40,294 nt of DNA from an uncultured Clostridia bacterium (GTDB lineage Bacteria; Bacillota; Clostridia; Oscillospirales; Ruminococcaceae). Shown in pieces: positions 24,159-32,545 of this stretch. Within the stretch, counting starts at the first letter, position 1. Each line of letters opens with the position of its first letter. The DNA lies in NCBI GenBank assembly GCA_944385925.1, contig CALWZE010000069.1, positions 1-40,294 of the forward strand. The letters run 5' to 3'. The notes under the pieces are model-generated. The model was not told where the DNA came from. It ran no database searches and saw nothing but the letters and a program-made list of their open reading frames with translations. The position numbers and the translations under genes were made by a program.

Positions 24159-24993
24159 CCCGCTTTTAAAGCGCGAGTGGGACTAATAAAACAGCGCTCC
24201 TCTGTTTTCTGCAGCTCGGAAATGCAGCCGCTGCGGTTTTCTAAATTTTCCCTTTCATCAGTTCCGGCACCGGCGGCACACAAGCCGGGCTTTGTGCGCC
24301 ATTCTGCCGCCTGTCCGGGCTGCTCCAGAGCTTTGGCAGGATGCACACTGCCGAAAAATCGCCGCAGATGCGCATAAAATTCTTCCTAGACGGGCTGGTA
24401 AACCGAAAGCTTTACCGCTCGTACTTGCTTTCGCAGAACGCAGCGGGATAAAAGTTTACCGGCCGGGCAGGTCGGCCGCCGCGCAGCAACCGAGTCAATC
24501 CGGCGTGTGTCGAAGGTTGTGCGCAATGGGGTATTTTCTTCTCGCTGCCGCTTTGGAAAAGCGGGCGAGCAGGCAGTTTGTGTAAACACCGGAATAACGG
24601 CACAGGTTACTGCATTCCCTGCACAATAAAACCGGCGTCCATAACGGACGCCGGTTTACTGTATACCCCGGCAAACCACAACTGACTATGCGGGAGCACT
24701 GTTATTTCAGCATTAAGCGCCGCCCGCCGGCTTTCCGATGGCCTGTTGGAAAAGGCTTTATAAGGATATGCAGTGTAAGCAGCCTACCTATCTTAATTCC
24801 TTGCAGAAAAACCATTTTATCGCGTGCGAAGTGAACAACAAGCTGTTTTTCCAGCCCCCCGAAAAGGAAACCCGACGGGGTGGGGACTGCGCGCGGTTCC
24901 TTGCATTTTTTAATTCGTCCGCGTTTTCCTTCTTAAACCGCCTGTGACTTTAAACAAAATTTCATGGTCTGAGGCATTAAATAGCCCGATTCT
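24159..24993. other. Large non-coding gap with one strong hairpin
   Basis: 835 bases between nudF and the glycosyltransferase gene. Short frames exist on both strands but none has a credible ribosome binding site or recognisable motif. One perfect 12-bp hairpin lies at 24629-24657. I looked for tmRNA, SRP RNA, RNase P RNA, 6S RNA and common riboswitch signatures on both strands and recognised none. Confidence 0.5.
24629..24657 (-). terminator. Hairpin terminator in the 24.1-25.0 kb gap
   Basis: AAACCGGCGTCC (24629-24640) pairs perfectly with GGACGCCGGTTT (24646-24657) across a 5-base loop. The minus strand continues TATTG, slightly better than the plus strand. It may end a long 3' UTR of the glycosyltransferase gene or an unseen RNA. 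Confidence 0.5.
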
Positions 24994-26463
24994 TCACTTT
25001 TTTCCTGCGGAAATTTTTGCACCGGCTTTGTCCAGCGCGGCAAAGAGGATTGTCGCCGTACACAGGGCAAAAAGCGGAATGCAATTGACAAGATACCGCG
25101 CGCGCGTCTCCCAGATCAGAAGAAACGCGGCAACGCCGAACAGGGTGAACCAGACGACCGGCATAAGAGCGGCATCGTCGTTCCGCCCGCGCCGCGCCGC
25201 AAACGAGATCGATCCGGCCGCAAGACAGCCGAGCGTCACGATCTGCATACCCTGCGCCCAGCCGCGCCAGAGCGCGAAATATTTTCCGTCCGACAAAACA
25301 ATCTGGTGCAGGTCGGTATATTGATACACGTCCTGCGCGAGGATCGGCGTCGCGTAATACAGACCGTCGTTCCAGGTATAGCGGATTTTTTCGACCAGAT
25401 GGGAAAGCAGCCCGCCCACGCCGTATTCGCGCAGAAGCGCCGCGATCTCTTCCCTGGCCTGCGCGGTGCGGGCCGCCGCATCGGGGAGCGCCGCGGCCGC
25501 CGCATGCGATTCGCCGTTATAGCCCCCGTTTCCAATCAGCCCCATCCGCAGATAATGCATGGCGGGCAGCCGGTAAGCGTCCAGATCGCTCAGATCGATC
25601 AGCCCGCTTCTGCCCAGCCAAAACTGATATCCGCCCATGCACAGCGCAAAGACGGCAAAGGCGGCGGCCAGAAAACGCAATCCGTCCCGGCGCACAAGGA
25701 GGATGACCACTGCCGCCGCAATCAGAGGAAACGCCGCCGTCGGTTTGAGCCGGTAGGCAACAAAGGCCGCAGCGCCCGCTGCTGCGCCGAACAGCAGCGC
25801 GCCTTTTTTTCCGCGCTGCCTGTCCAGTCCCCTCGCGCATAAGAACAGACAGAGGGTCATAAAGGGCATGGAGAGCGTGTCGGTATAACAGATCGGGCTG
25901 TAAGCGTAAAGCGGCGCGCTGATAAAGCACAGCAGGCCTGCGGCAAATGCCGTGCGGGTTCCAACAGCCGCCTTCGCCGCAAAAAACAGGAACAGCACCG
26001 CAAGCGCAATTGAGGCGGCGTTGAGCGCGACCAGCGCCGGAAGCATATTCACCGGTCCAAACAGGGCGAACAGCCGCACAAAGCCCGCAATCCACAAGGT
26101 GGGAAACAGATTGTTGACCGACTCCAGATAATAGCTCCAGGTCGTCTCAAAGCGGCCGTTTTGGATAAGATCCGCCGCGCCGTTGTAAATCCGTCCGAAA
26201 TCCCAGGAGGGGCGGACGCGAATATCCATGCCGAAAAAGTAAAGCGCGACGCCGAATCCCACTGTCAGCAGCACAAACAGCAGGGTGAGCCGCTTCTCTG
26301 CGCACCGGCGCAGCAGCGCGCATATGGCTATAAACAGCAGCAGAATCCCCGCGGCGATCAGTATGTCCGACAAAAGGTTGGACAGAATACACAACACAAA
26401 GATGATGGTGAACAGTGCGGCGCATAAAATCCGCGCCGCGCGATATAGCGGCTTTGCTGTCAT
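24994..26463 (-). CDS. GT-C type membrane glycosyltransferase (GT39/ArnT-like)
   Basis: A 489-residue protein with about ten membrane helices. GMDIRVRPSWDFGRIYNGA (78-96) carries the acidic residues of the first extracellular loop typical of GT-C enzymes (Asp80 and Asp88). The C-terminal LLIWETRARYLVNCIPLFALC resembles the E-x-R-x-RY-x-x-x-x-P motif of the dolichyl/undecaprenyl-phosphate-sugar-using family. It probably moves a sugar from a lipid carrier to an acceptor outside the membrane; donor and acceptor are unknown. The ATG at 26461-26463 has AAAGGAG about nine bases upstream. It is divergent from the 282-aa membrane protein gene. Confidence 0.82.
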   Translation of the reverse strand: MTAKPLYRAARILCAALFTIIFVLCILSNLLSDILIAAGILLLFIAICALLRRCAEKRLTLLFVLLTVGFGVALYFFGMDIRVRPSWDFGRIYNGAADLIQNGRFETTWSYYLESVNNLFPTLWIAGFVRLFALFGPVNMLPALVALNAASIALAVLFLFFAAKAAVGTRTAFAAGLLCFISAPLYAYSPICYTDTLSMPFMTLCLFLCARGLDRQRGKKGALLFGAAAGAAAFVAYRLKPTAAFPLIAAAVVILLVRRDGLRFLAAAFAVFALCMGGYQFWLGRSGLIDLSDLDAYRLPAMHYLRMGLIGNGGYNGESHAAAAALPDAAARTAQAREEIAALLREYGVGGLLSHLVEKIRYTWNDGLYYATPILAQDVYQYTDLHQIVLSDGKYFALWRGWAQGMQIVTLGCLAAGSISFAARRGRNDDAALMPVVWFTLFGVAAFLLIWETRARYLVNCIPLFALCTATILFAALDKAGAKISAGKK

Positions 26464-26549
26464 TTGTTCTCCTTTTCAGCGTTTTGTTTTCTCTTTTTTT
26501 ATTTTATTGTAAAAAAAAGCTCTTTTCAATCGCCTTGCGCACAGGAATG

Positions 26550-26558
26550 TGCTATAAT
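26550..26558 (+). promoter_or_regulatory. Extended -10 promoter for the 282-aa membrane protein
   Basis: TGC-TATAAT (26550-26558) is a full extended -10; no good -35 is present. An 80-base leader with CCGGTTTTTGTACCGG pairing follows. Confidence 0.6.
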
Positions 26559-26637
26559 ATCTGATGCTTGAGTTAGGATGGGCATAAGAGCCGGTTTTTG
26601 TACCGGTTTGCTAGTTTGTAATTTAACGAGGATCAAT

Positions 26638-27486
26638 ATGTCTGTTAAACGTAGAAAACCCGATTATTCTGCTGCGATCAGTCTTGCGCACAGCTCCCGC
26701 ATTTCCAACGCCGTCATGTGCGCCGTCGGCGCAGCGGTCGCGGTTGCCGCAGCGATTGCCGGCTTTTTTCTTGCCGCCGACTACGCGCTGCTTATTCTGA
26801 GCGTCTGCGTCACGCTGCTGCTCCCTCTTACAGCGCTGCTTGTCAAAAATTTGCAGGAAGTGCGGGCGGTGGAGCGTATCGCCAAAACCGGCACCTATGC
26901 GGCCAAACTGGACGACAGCCAGCAGGAAGATATCCGCATTCATCTGCTGCGTCAGGGACGGCAGTTTTACCTGACCGCTTTTCTGGTGATTGCAACGCCG
27001 GAAGCCGCGATTCTCATATTAATGAGCACCCTGTTTAAAAACGATCTGTTTTTACTGCTGATGGCGATTTTCTCGCTCGCGGCATTGTCTGTCGCCGCAA
27101 TCGCGGGATTGTATCTCAGCGCCCGTCTGCGCACCCTGCACGCCTTTTCGACCGTTTCTTCGATGGGCGTTCTGACCAGCCGCGAGGTGCTGCCTTTTGA
27201 CGCCCGCGCCGGCGAGGTTCTGTCCCTGATCCGGTTTGATGATTATTACCGCATTGAATTCATCAAGCGGGAAATTCTCGGTATCCGTCGCCGCGCAAGC
27301 GTGATTATTCCCACCGACGGTGTATTGAAAAACGGGATTGACGGCAATGTCGACGAGGTGCTTGCCCGCACCCTCGGCCTGAAGCGAATCACTGTGATTC
27401 ACAGCAAATTCTATGAAAGCCGTGACTATTCCGAAGAGGCCGTCAATGCGCTCGCTTCTCGAAAAGCGGCGCAGGACAGGGCTTAA
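26638..27486 (+). CDS. Membrane protein of unknown function, four helices
   Basis: A 282-residue protein I do not recognise. Two N-terminal membrane helices (about 24-46 and 49-70), a soluble stretch, then two more (110-130 and 138-160) precede a cytosolic C-terminal domain of 120 residues. That domain contains SLIRFDDYYRIEFIKREILGIRRRASVIIPTDG, which looks like a small alpha/beta module. The start MSVKRRKP at 26638 has GAGG seven bases upstream; an earlier ATG at 26578 sits right after the promoter and is too near. VanY follows 120 bases downstream on the same strand, so an envelope role is possible. Confidence 0.78.
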   Translation: MSVKRRKPDYSAAISLAHSSRISNAVMCAVGAAVAVAAAIAGFFLAADYALLILSVCVTLLLPLTALLVKNLQEVRAVERIAKTGTYAAKLDDSQQEDIRIHLLRQGRQFYLTAFLVIATPEAAILILMSTLFKNDLFLLLMAIFSLAALSVAAIAGLYLSARLRTLHAFSTVSSMGVLTSREVLPFDARAGEVLSLIRFDDYYRIEFIKREILGIRRRASVIIPTDGVLKNGIDGNVDEVLARTLGLKRITVIHSKFYESRDYSEEAVNALASRKAAQDRA

Positions 27487-27606
27487 AAATTCAATTTTAT
27501 CCGACTTATGCGTTTATTCGAGCGCCCGTACGCATAAAATAAACTATCAGCTCCGAAATGGTTATCTCTGCGGGGCAGAAGGGCAGGACGGGCGGAGGAA
27601 AACAAT

Positions 27607-28530
27607 ATGCCAAAATACAAAACAGGTTATTCCAGCGGCAGCTCGTCCGCAAAGCGCACCGGCAGCAGACCTGCGCCGCAGGCGAAAAAGCGCCGCAGAC
27701 GTTCAAAGTCCTATGCCGCGCCTTATCTTGCATTGCTGGTTCTTGTCGCTGTACTGGCGGGCGCGGTTTTCGGACTGCATCGCTATCTGGACGGTCCGCC
27801 GGTGCAATCGGAGCAGACTCCTCCTGCGGGCACAGGAGGAAGTCTCGACAGCAAGGTTGAGGAAGGGGAAAGCACCGAAATCATCTCGGACGTGAACGAT
27901 GAAACGCTGCTTCCCGAGCCGCCGCAATACACCGAGGACGGCATTCTGATGACCAATCTTGAAAACGGCGCCAAGATGTATGAGCGCGACGGACTGACCT
28001 GGCTGGTGATTGACGGCAAGGAAATGCTGCTTTGCAATAAGGAGTATTCTCTGCCCGCTGATTATGGAGACGGTTTGACCGCCGAATGTCAGGCTGCGTT
28101 TGATCAAATGGCCGCCGCGGCGGAAAAGGATGGACTGACTATCTGGATCGGTTCGGGATTCCGCAGCTACGACACCCAGAAAGCAATCCACGATAACTAC
28201 ATTTCTATCTACGGGGAAGAATACACCAAGTCCATGTCCGCGGAACCTGGCCACAGCGAACACCAAACCGGACTTGCGATGGACATTGCGGGCGCCGGCG
28301 GGTATTATCTCGAGCAGGAATTTGAAAACACCGCAGAGTTTGCCTGGCTGTCCGAGCATGCGGCGGAATATGGATTTATTCTGCGCTACCAGAAAGACAA
28401 AAGCTGGGCGACCGGTTATATTTACGAACCCTGGCACTATCGTTATGTCGGCGTCGAACTTGCACAGCTGCTCTGGGCAAGCGGCGTCACGGTCGAGGAA
28501 TATGTCGGGCTGGCAAAGCCGCAAGAGTAA
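27607..28530 (+). CDS. D-alanyl-D-alanine carboxypeptidase, VanY-type (M15B)
   Basis: A 307-residue membrane-anchored peptidase that trims terminal D-Ala from peptidoglycan stem peptides. The basic, Ser/Arg-rich cytosolic N-terminus (1-36) is followed by one helix (39-58) and a linker to about 120. The M15B domain has SGFRSY (183-188) and PGHSEHQTGLAMD with zinc ligands His219 and Asp226. EPWHYRY carries catalytic Glu274 and zinc ligand His277. All catalytic residues are present. GGAGG is eight bases before the ATG. There are no van resistance genes nearby, so a housekeeping wall-remodelling role is more likely than vancomycin resistance. Confidence 0.93.
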   Translation: MPKYKTGYSSGSSSAKRTGSRPAPQAKKRRRRSKSYAAPYLALLVLVAVLAGAVFGLHRYLDGPPVQSEQTPPAGTGGSLDSKVEEGESTEIISDVNDETLLPEPPQYTEDGILMTNLENGAKMYERDGLTWLVIDGKEMLLCNKEYSLPADYGDGLTAECQAAFDQMAAAAEKDGLTIWIGSGFRSYDTQKAIHDNYISIYGEEYTKSMSAEPGHSEHQTGLAMDIAGAGGYYLEQEFENTAEFAWLSEHAAEYGFILRYQKDKSWATGYIYEPWHYRYVGVELAQLLWASGVTVEEYVGLAKPQE

Positions 28531-28558
28531 AGTCAAAATTCAATAAATCATTTTCCGG

Positions 28559-28583
28559 GCCGCAGCTTTGCTGCGGCTTTTTT
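28559..28583 (+). terminator. Terminator after the VanY-type gene
   Basis: GCCGCAGC (28559-28566) pairs with GCTGCGGC (28570-28577) across a TTT loop, followed by a T run. Confidence 0.9.
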
Positions 28584-28979
28584 GTTTCGCCGCAGACCGC
28601 TCAAAAGCTATTTTCTTCAATTTTTAGAATTTTCAAAGAAGATGCATTTTCCGAACTCTTACCAGCGCTTGTTTTGAAAGAGTTTTCAGGCGCTTTTTGT
28701 CCTGTGACAATAACAAGAAAATTTCCCGCTTCTTTGCCGCGCGCAGAACGAATAATTCGCCTGCCCGCGACAGAAGCGCCGACTGCCGTTTTTTTGCAAA
28801 ATGTCGTTTGTGACATTTCAGCGCATACGCTATTCCATCAGAACGTTCATATTTTTAGCGCGTATTTGAATGGTCTTCTTGCAGTTGTTTGGGCTTGGAT
28901 AAAATGACTATCTTTATCCTGTCTTATAGAAGTTTTTCGCCTCATACTTTTCTGTTTATGCGTTTTTGCGCAGCATAAA
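28584..28979. other. Non-coding gap between convergent genes
   Basis: About 400 bases with no supported gene or recognised RNA. Confidence 0.5.
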
Positions 28980-29012
28980 ACGGCCATGCCTAAACGCTGC
29001 AGGCATGGCCGT
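28980..29012 (-). terminator. Terminator after the first DUF4358 lipoprotein
   Basis: ACGGCCATGCC (28980-28990) pairs with GGCATGGCCGT (29002-29012), an 11-bp perfect stem, with TTTATG following on the minus strand. Confidence 0.8.
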
Positions 29013-29061
29013 TCATGTTTCTTCTTTAAAACAGGAAACCCTGTTGCGATTTTAAAAATGC

Positions 29062-29532
29062 TCAGCTGAGCGCGCCGTTGATCGTCTCCAGAACCTTATC
29101 ATTGTCTTCCGAGATGCAATAAAGCAGCCAGGTTCCCTCTTTCGTCTCGATCTCGGTCTCCAGCCGGTTGTTCACCAGCTCCGCCTGATCCGGCAGATAG
29201 TTGTTCCAGAGATCCTCATAGCCCGCAAGGTAGCTGTCCATTGCAGTCTTGACCTCCTCTGCCTTGCCCTCCTTGGGCAGCAGCAGCCAGAGCATGCTGG
29301 ACTTGACGTTCATCATGGAGACAACGATATACCGCTGCTCCAGCAGTTCGGGATCAACGCCGTAAGCCGTTTTCAGCGTCTCGTCATCCAGCTCCATCGA
29401 CATGGGAAACATCTCAAGCGCGGTAATGTCGGTTTTCACCTTTTCCAGATCCAGAGATTTCTTTCCTGCGCCGCATCCGGCAAGGGTAAAAACAGTCAGA
29501 GCGACCAGCAGTAAAGCAATTGCTTTCTTCAT
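29062..29532 (-). CDS. DUF4358 lipoprotein
   Basis: A 156-residue predicted lipoprotein. The signal peptide MKKAIALLLVALTVFTLAGC ends in the lipobox LAGC, with lipidation expected at Cys20. The mature part starts with an acidic helix (LDLEKVKTDITALEMF) and resembles DUF4358, a family of extracytoplasmic proteins of unknown function in Clostridia. AAAGG precedes the ATG. It shares the layout of the second DUF4358 protein at 36386 but is clearly divergent. It is a single gene between two terminators. Confidence 0.82.
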   Translation of the reverse strand: MKKAIALLLVALTVFTLAGCGAGKKSLDLEKVKTDITALEMFPMSMELDDETLKTAYGVDPELLEQRYIVVSMMNVKSSMLWLLLPKEGKAEEVKTAMDSYLAGYEDLWNNYLPDQAELVNNRLETEIETKEGTWLLYCISEDNDKVLETINGALS

Positions 29533-29822
29533 TCCAATTTCATCCTTTCAGTTTGTCAAATATTTAGTGGACGGGATCGTTGTTTCTGTTGCATTCTTTT
29601 TCGGGGAATTTTCGGGGAACACTATCTGATTTCCCCATTCATTATTCTTATCATTTGCCTGCTCGCTGCAAATTATTACCTATCGACTTAATTAGCAAGG
29701 CCGCTTCCGCACGATAGCGCGCGGCAAGAGTATACGCTCGCAGGTTTGAGCTTCTGCTAATTTTTTGCCCTGTCCGGCCGTTTTATTTTCGGATTTCTCT
29801 GCCCGCCGCTTTATTCCGGTAT
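29533..29822. other. Non-coding gap upstream of the DUF4358 gene
   Basis: Holds the presumed promoter of the leftward lipoprotein gene, although no clear box pair was found. An 11-base tandem repeat TTTTCGGGGAA occurs twice at about 29598-29619. Nothing else was recognised. Confidence 0.45.
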
Positions 29823-29860
29823 AAAAAAGGGAAACGGTGCGCTGCGCCGTTTCCCTTTTT
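29823..29860 (-). terminator. Terminator of the Rnf operon
   Basis: AAAAAGGGAAACGG pairs perfectly with CCGTTTCCCTTTTT across a 9-base loop. T runs lie on both sides, so it works in both directions. Confidence 0.92.
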
Positions 29861-29881
29861 ACGCTTTTACCGCAATGCCGT

Positions 29882-30676
29882 TCAGTTGCCTTCAGGCAGA
29901 ATGCGAATCACGCCGACCGGGCATTCCTGCGCGCATTTGCCGCACAGTACGCATTTTTCGGTGTCGATTGCCGCGTGGTTGTTCTGCACATGCACGGCGT
30001 CATGTTCACAGACCTTTTCGCATTTCATGCAGCCGATACAGCCGTTGGTGCAGATTTTTCGGGTAACCGCGCCTTTGTCCGCGCTGCTGCACAAAACGGC
30101 GGCATATTTTGCCTGCGGGATCAAAGAGATCAGCTTTTTCGGGCAGGCGGAAACACAGCGCCCGCAGCCCTTGCAGAGGGCCGGGTCCACATGCGCAACC
30201 CCGTTCGCGATGCAGATCGCGTCAAAGGGGCAGGCGGCGGCGCAGTCGCCGAAGCCTTCGCAGCCGTAGCTGCACTTGACCGGTCCCGCATGCATCATGT
30301 TGGCCGCTGCACAGCTCTGAATTCCGCGATATTCATATTTCGGTTCCCGGTCGGCACAGCCGCGGCAGGCGACGACGGCGGTCATCTCGACAACATCCAG
30401 CGCCTCCTGTCCCATGAGAGCGGCGACCTCGGCCGCTACCTTGTCCGCGCCGGGAACACACAGATTGGTCTTTGCCTTTCCGGCGGCAACGGCGGCCGCG
30501 TAGTCGTCGCAGCCGGCATAACCGCAGGCGCCGCAGTTTGCACCGGGCAGCACTTCCCTTATCTTCGCCGCATTTTCATCGGTTGGCACATACATCAGCT
30601 TGGAAGCGACAACCAACACCGCAGAGGCGATCAGGCCAATGCCCGCAAGAACGGCGACAGCATAAACAATTGCCAT
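29882..30676 (-). CDS. rnfB: Rnf complex subunit RnfB (ferredoxin-oxidising iron-sulfur subunit)
   Basis: A 264-residue RnfB, the subunit thought to accept electrons from reduced ferredoxin. An N-terminal helix (residues 5-25) anchors it. GANCGACGYAGC holds Cys48, Cys51 and Cys56 of the first [4Fe-4S] cluster, with Cys73 as the fourth ligand. Several further CxxCxxCxxxCP ferredoxin motifs follow (CKGCGRCVSACP, CIGCMKCEKVC, CVLCGKCAQECP). AAGGAGG is seven bases before the ATG. It is the last gene of the operon, as usual in Clostridia. Confidence 0.97.
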   Translation of the reverse strand: MAIVYAVAVLAGIGLIASAVLVVASKLMYVPTDENAAKIREVLPGANCGACGYAGCDDYAAAVAAGKAKTNLCVPGADKVAAEVAALMGQEALDVVEMTAVVACRGCADREPKYEYRGIQSCAAANMMHAGPVKCSYGCEGFGDCAAACPFDAICIANGVAHVDPALCKGCGRCVSACPKKLISLIPQAKYAAVLCSSADKGAVTRKICTNGCIGCMKCEKVCEHDAVHVQNNHAAIDTEKCVLCGKCAQECPVGVIRILPEGN

Positions 30677-30688
30677 GATCCTTCCTCC

Positions 30689-31300
30689 TTAAGCAAACAG
30701 ATGTTCGACAATGCCGGTGAATCCCATGAAAGTCAGGGATGTCAGCGACGCGGCGACCAGGGTAATGGGCAGGCCCTCAAAGCATTTGGGCGGCTTCGCA
30801 CGCAGCAAAGTGCGGCGAACCCCGGAAAACAGCACCATTGCCAGCATGAAGCCGAGTCCCGCGCCCAAACCGTTGACCAGCGACTGCGCAAATCCGTACT
30901 CGTTGGTAAAATTGAGCAGCGTGACGCCGAGAACCGCGCAGTTTGTGGTAATCAGCGGCAGATAGATGCCGAGCGTTTTGTGCAGCGCGGGGATATATTT
31001 TTTGAGCGTGAACTCAATAAGCTGAACCAGTGCCGCAATCACCAGGATAAAAGCGATTGTCTGCATGTATTCCAGCCCCAGCGGCACAAGCAGGAAGGTC
31101 TGGATACACCAGGTTGCCGCAGACGCAACCACCATGACGATGGTCACCGCCGCGCTCATGCCGACGGCGGAATCCAGCTTTTTGGATACGCCGAGGAAGG
31201 GGCAGATACCGAGGAACTTGACCAGCACATAGTTCTCGGTCAGGATCATGGTGAACAGGATCACCAGAAAGGGTTTTACAGCATCCCAGGCAGTGTTCAT
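30689..31300 (-). CDS. rnfA: Rnf complex subunit RnfA
   Basis: A 203-residue membrane subunit with six helices. LTENYVLVKFLGICPFLGVS at the start and LPLITTNCAVLGVTLLNF in the middle match RnfA/NqrE, which coordinate an intramembrane iron centre through conserved cysteines with the partner RnfE. The ATG overlaps the rnfE stop as ATGA and has GAGGAGG upstream. Confidence 0.97.
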   Translation of the reverse strand: MNTAWDAVKPFLVILFTMILTENYVLVKFLGICPFLGVSKKLDSAVGMSAAVTIVMVVASAATWCIQTFLLVPLGLEYMQTIAFILVIAALVQLIEFTLKKYIPALHKTLGIYLPLITTNCAVLGVTLLNFTNEYGFAQSLVNGLGAGLGFMLAMVLFSGVRRTLLRAKPPKCFEGLPITLVAASLTSLTFMGFTGIVEHLFA

Positions 31301-31962
31301 TTGTTCGCCTCCTCACAGTGCGCGCAGTCGGGGCATCCCAGACATTTGTTCTGCGAACTGATAAGCTTTTTGCCCCGTTTCTGCAAAATGGCGGTCAAAA
31401 GCGCGATCATGCAGCCGAAGGTAAAGAAGCCGCCGGGCGACATGGTCATGATCCGGATCGCGTACTCTTCCGGGAAAACCCGCAGGCCGAATACCGTGCC
31501 CGCGCCGATCAGTTCCCGGACGATACCCATGCAGGTCAGGGTCAGGGTGAAGCCCAGCCCCATGCCGAGCCCATCCAGCGCCGAATCCAGCACCGGATTT
31601 TTGCTCGCAAACATCTCGGCGCGGCCGAGAATGATGCAGTTCACGACGATCAGCGGCAGGTAAATGCCGAGCATCTGATCCAGTTCGGGAGAAAACGCCT
31701 GAATCAGCATCTGGATGATGGTGACAAAGCCGGCGATCAGGGTAATATAGGCCGGAATACGCACTTTGTCCGGAATCACCTTGCGCAGCGCCGAAATCGC
31801 CATATTGGAACAGATCAGCACAAAGGTCGCCGCAAGTCCCATGCCGAAGCCGCCGGTTGCGGAGACCGAAATCGCAAGGGTCGGGCAGGTGCCGAGCACC
31901 AGGCGCAGCACCGGGTTTTCGTTAAAAAGGCCGTTGGTAATCAGTTTCAATTTTTTCGCCAT
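31297..31962 (-). CDS. rnfE: Rnf complex subunit RnfE
   Basis: A 221-residue membrane subunit homologous to RnfA/NqrD. NPVLRLVLGTCPTLAISVSA and LPLIVVNCIILGRAEMFA carry the conserved Cys residues. A short C-terminal tail rich in cysteine (NKCLGCPDCAHCEE) is an added feature that looks like a small metal site. The start MAKKLKLITNGL at 31960-31962 is preferred; it lies four bases after the rnfG stop with AAGGGGG upstream. Confidence 0.95.
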   Translation of the reverse strand: MAKKLKLITNGLFNENPVLRLVLGTCPTLAISVSATGGFGMGLAATFVLICSNMAISALRKVIPDKVRIPAYITLIAGFVTIIQMLIQAFSPELDQMLGIYLPLIVVNCIILGRAEMFASKNPVLDSALDGLGMGLGFTLTLTCMGIVRELIGAGTVFGLRVFPEEYAIRIMTMSPGGFFTFGCMIALLTAILQKRGKKLISSQNKCLGCPDCAHCEEANK

Positions 31963-31966
31963 ATTT

Positions 31967-32545
31967 TCACGCCCCCTTAACTTGCTCGTACGCTTCAAAG
32001 GCCAGGCCAACGGCGTTGTAAACCGCCTTGGAGGATACCGTCGCGCCGCTCAGGATGTCGATCGCGGCGCTTCCGTCCTCATTCTGGGTCGCGGACGAAA
32101 TGCCGTCGCTTTGATGCTTGCCCAGTCCGATATACTGCGCAAGATAGGACGCTTCGCCGACCTTGCTGCCGACGCCGGCCGTTTCGCCGGAAGCATCCAC
32201 TTTAATGCCGAGAATCTCCCCTTCGGGACTCAGCGCAACGGTGACCGGAAGATCGCCCTTATAGCCCTTTCCGTTTACGACGATGACATAGCCGCTGCCG
32301 CCGTCGTCCGCATGGACGCTTTCGACCCCTTCCACCGTTGTCTCCAGCTCCGTAAAGCCGGTGGCGTCGGGCAGGAGTTCCTTGCGGGTTGCCGTTGCCG
32401 CTTCCAGCTTTTTCTGCTCGATGATCGGCGCGGTAATTCCGTTGGTAAGCGCAAGCAGGGCGGAGACAACAATGCAGATCACGGTCAGCACGACGACCGG
32501 TTTGAGCATTTCGCTCCAGAGATTGCTTTTTCTTTTTTCGCTCAT
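31967..32545 (-). CDS. rnfG: Rnf complex subunit RnfG (FMN-binding)
   Basis: A 192-residue subunit with one N-terminal helix (about 16-36) and an extracytoplasmic FMN-binding domain. LSGATVSSKAV near 165-173 is the flavinylation motif, with Thr169 the expected covalent FMN site. ETAGVGSKV is the usual upstream loop. Its ATG overlaps the rnfD stop, and it is followed closely by rnfE. Confidence 0.96.
   Translation of the reverse strand: MSEKRKSNLWSEMLKPVVVLTVICIVVSALLALTNGITAPIIEQKKLEAATATRKELLPDATGFTELETTVEGVESVHADDGGSGYVIVVNGKGYKGDLPVTVALSPEGEILGIKVDASGETAGVGSKVGEASYLAQYIGLGKHQSDGISSATQNEDGSAAIDILSGATVSSKAVYNAVGLAFEAYEQVKGA

Noticed and set aside
24159..24993. A known structural RNA (tmRNA, SRP RNA, RNase P RNA, cobalamin riboswitch) in the long gap
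   Set aside because: Read on both strands for the conserved cores of these RNAs; only chance fragments were seen.
27607..28530. Vancomycin-resistance gene
   Set aside because: VanY-type domain only; no vanH/A/X or vanRS neighbours, so a housekeeping carboxypeptidase is more likely.
29837..31663. A 608-codon open frame on the plus strand
   Set aside because: Antisense to rnfB, rnfA and rnfE and crosses the operon terminator.
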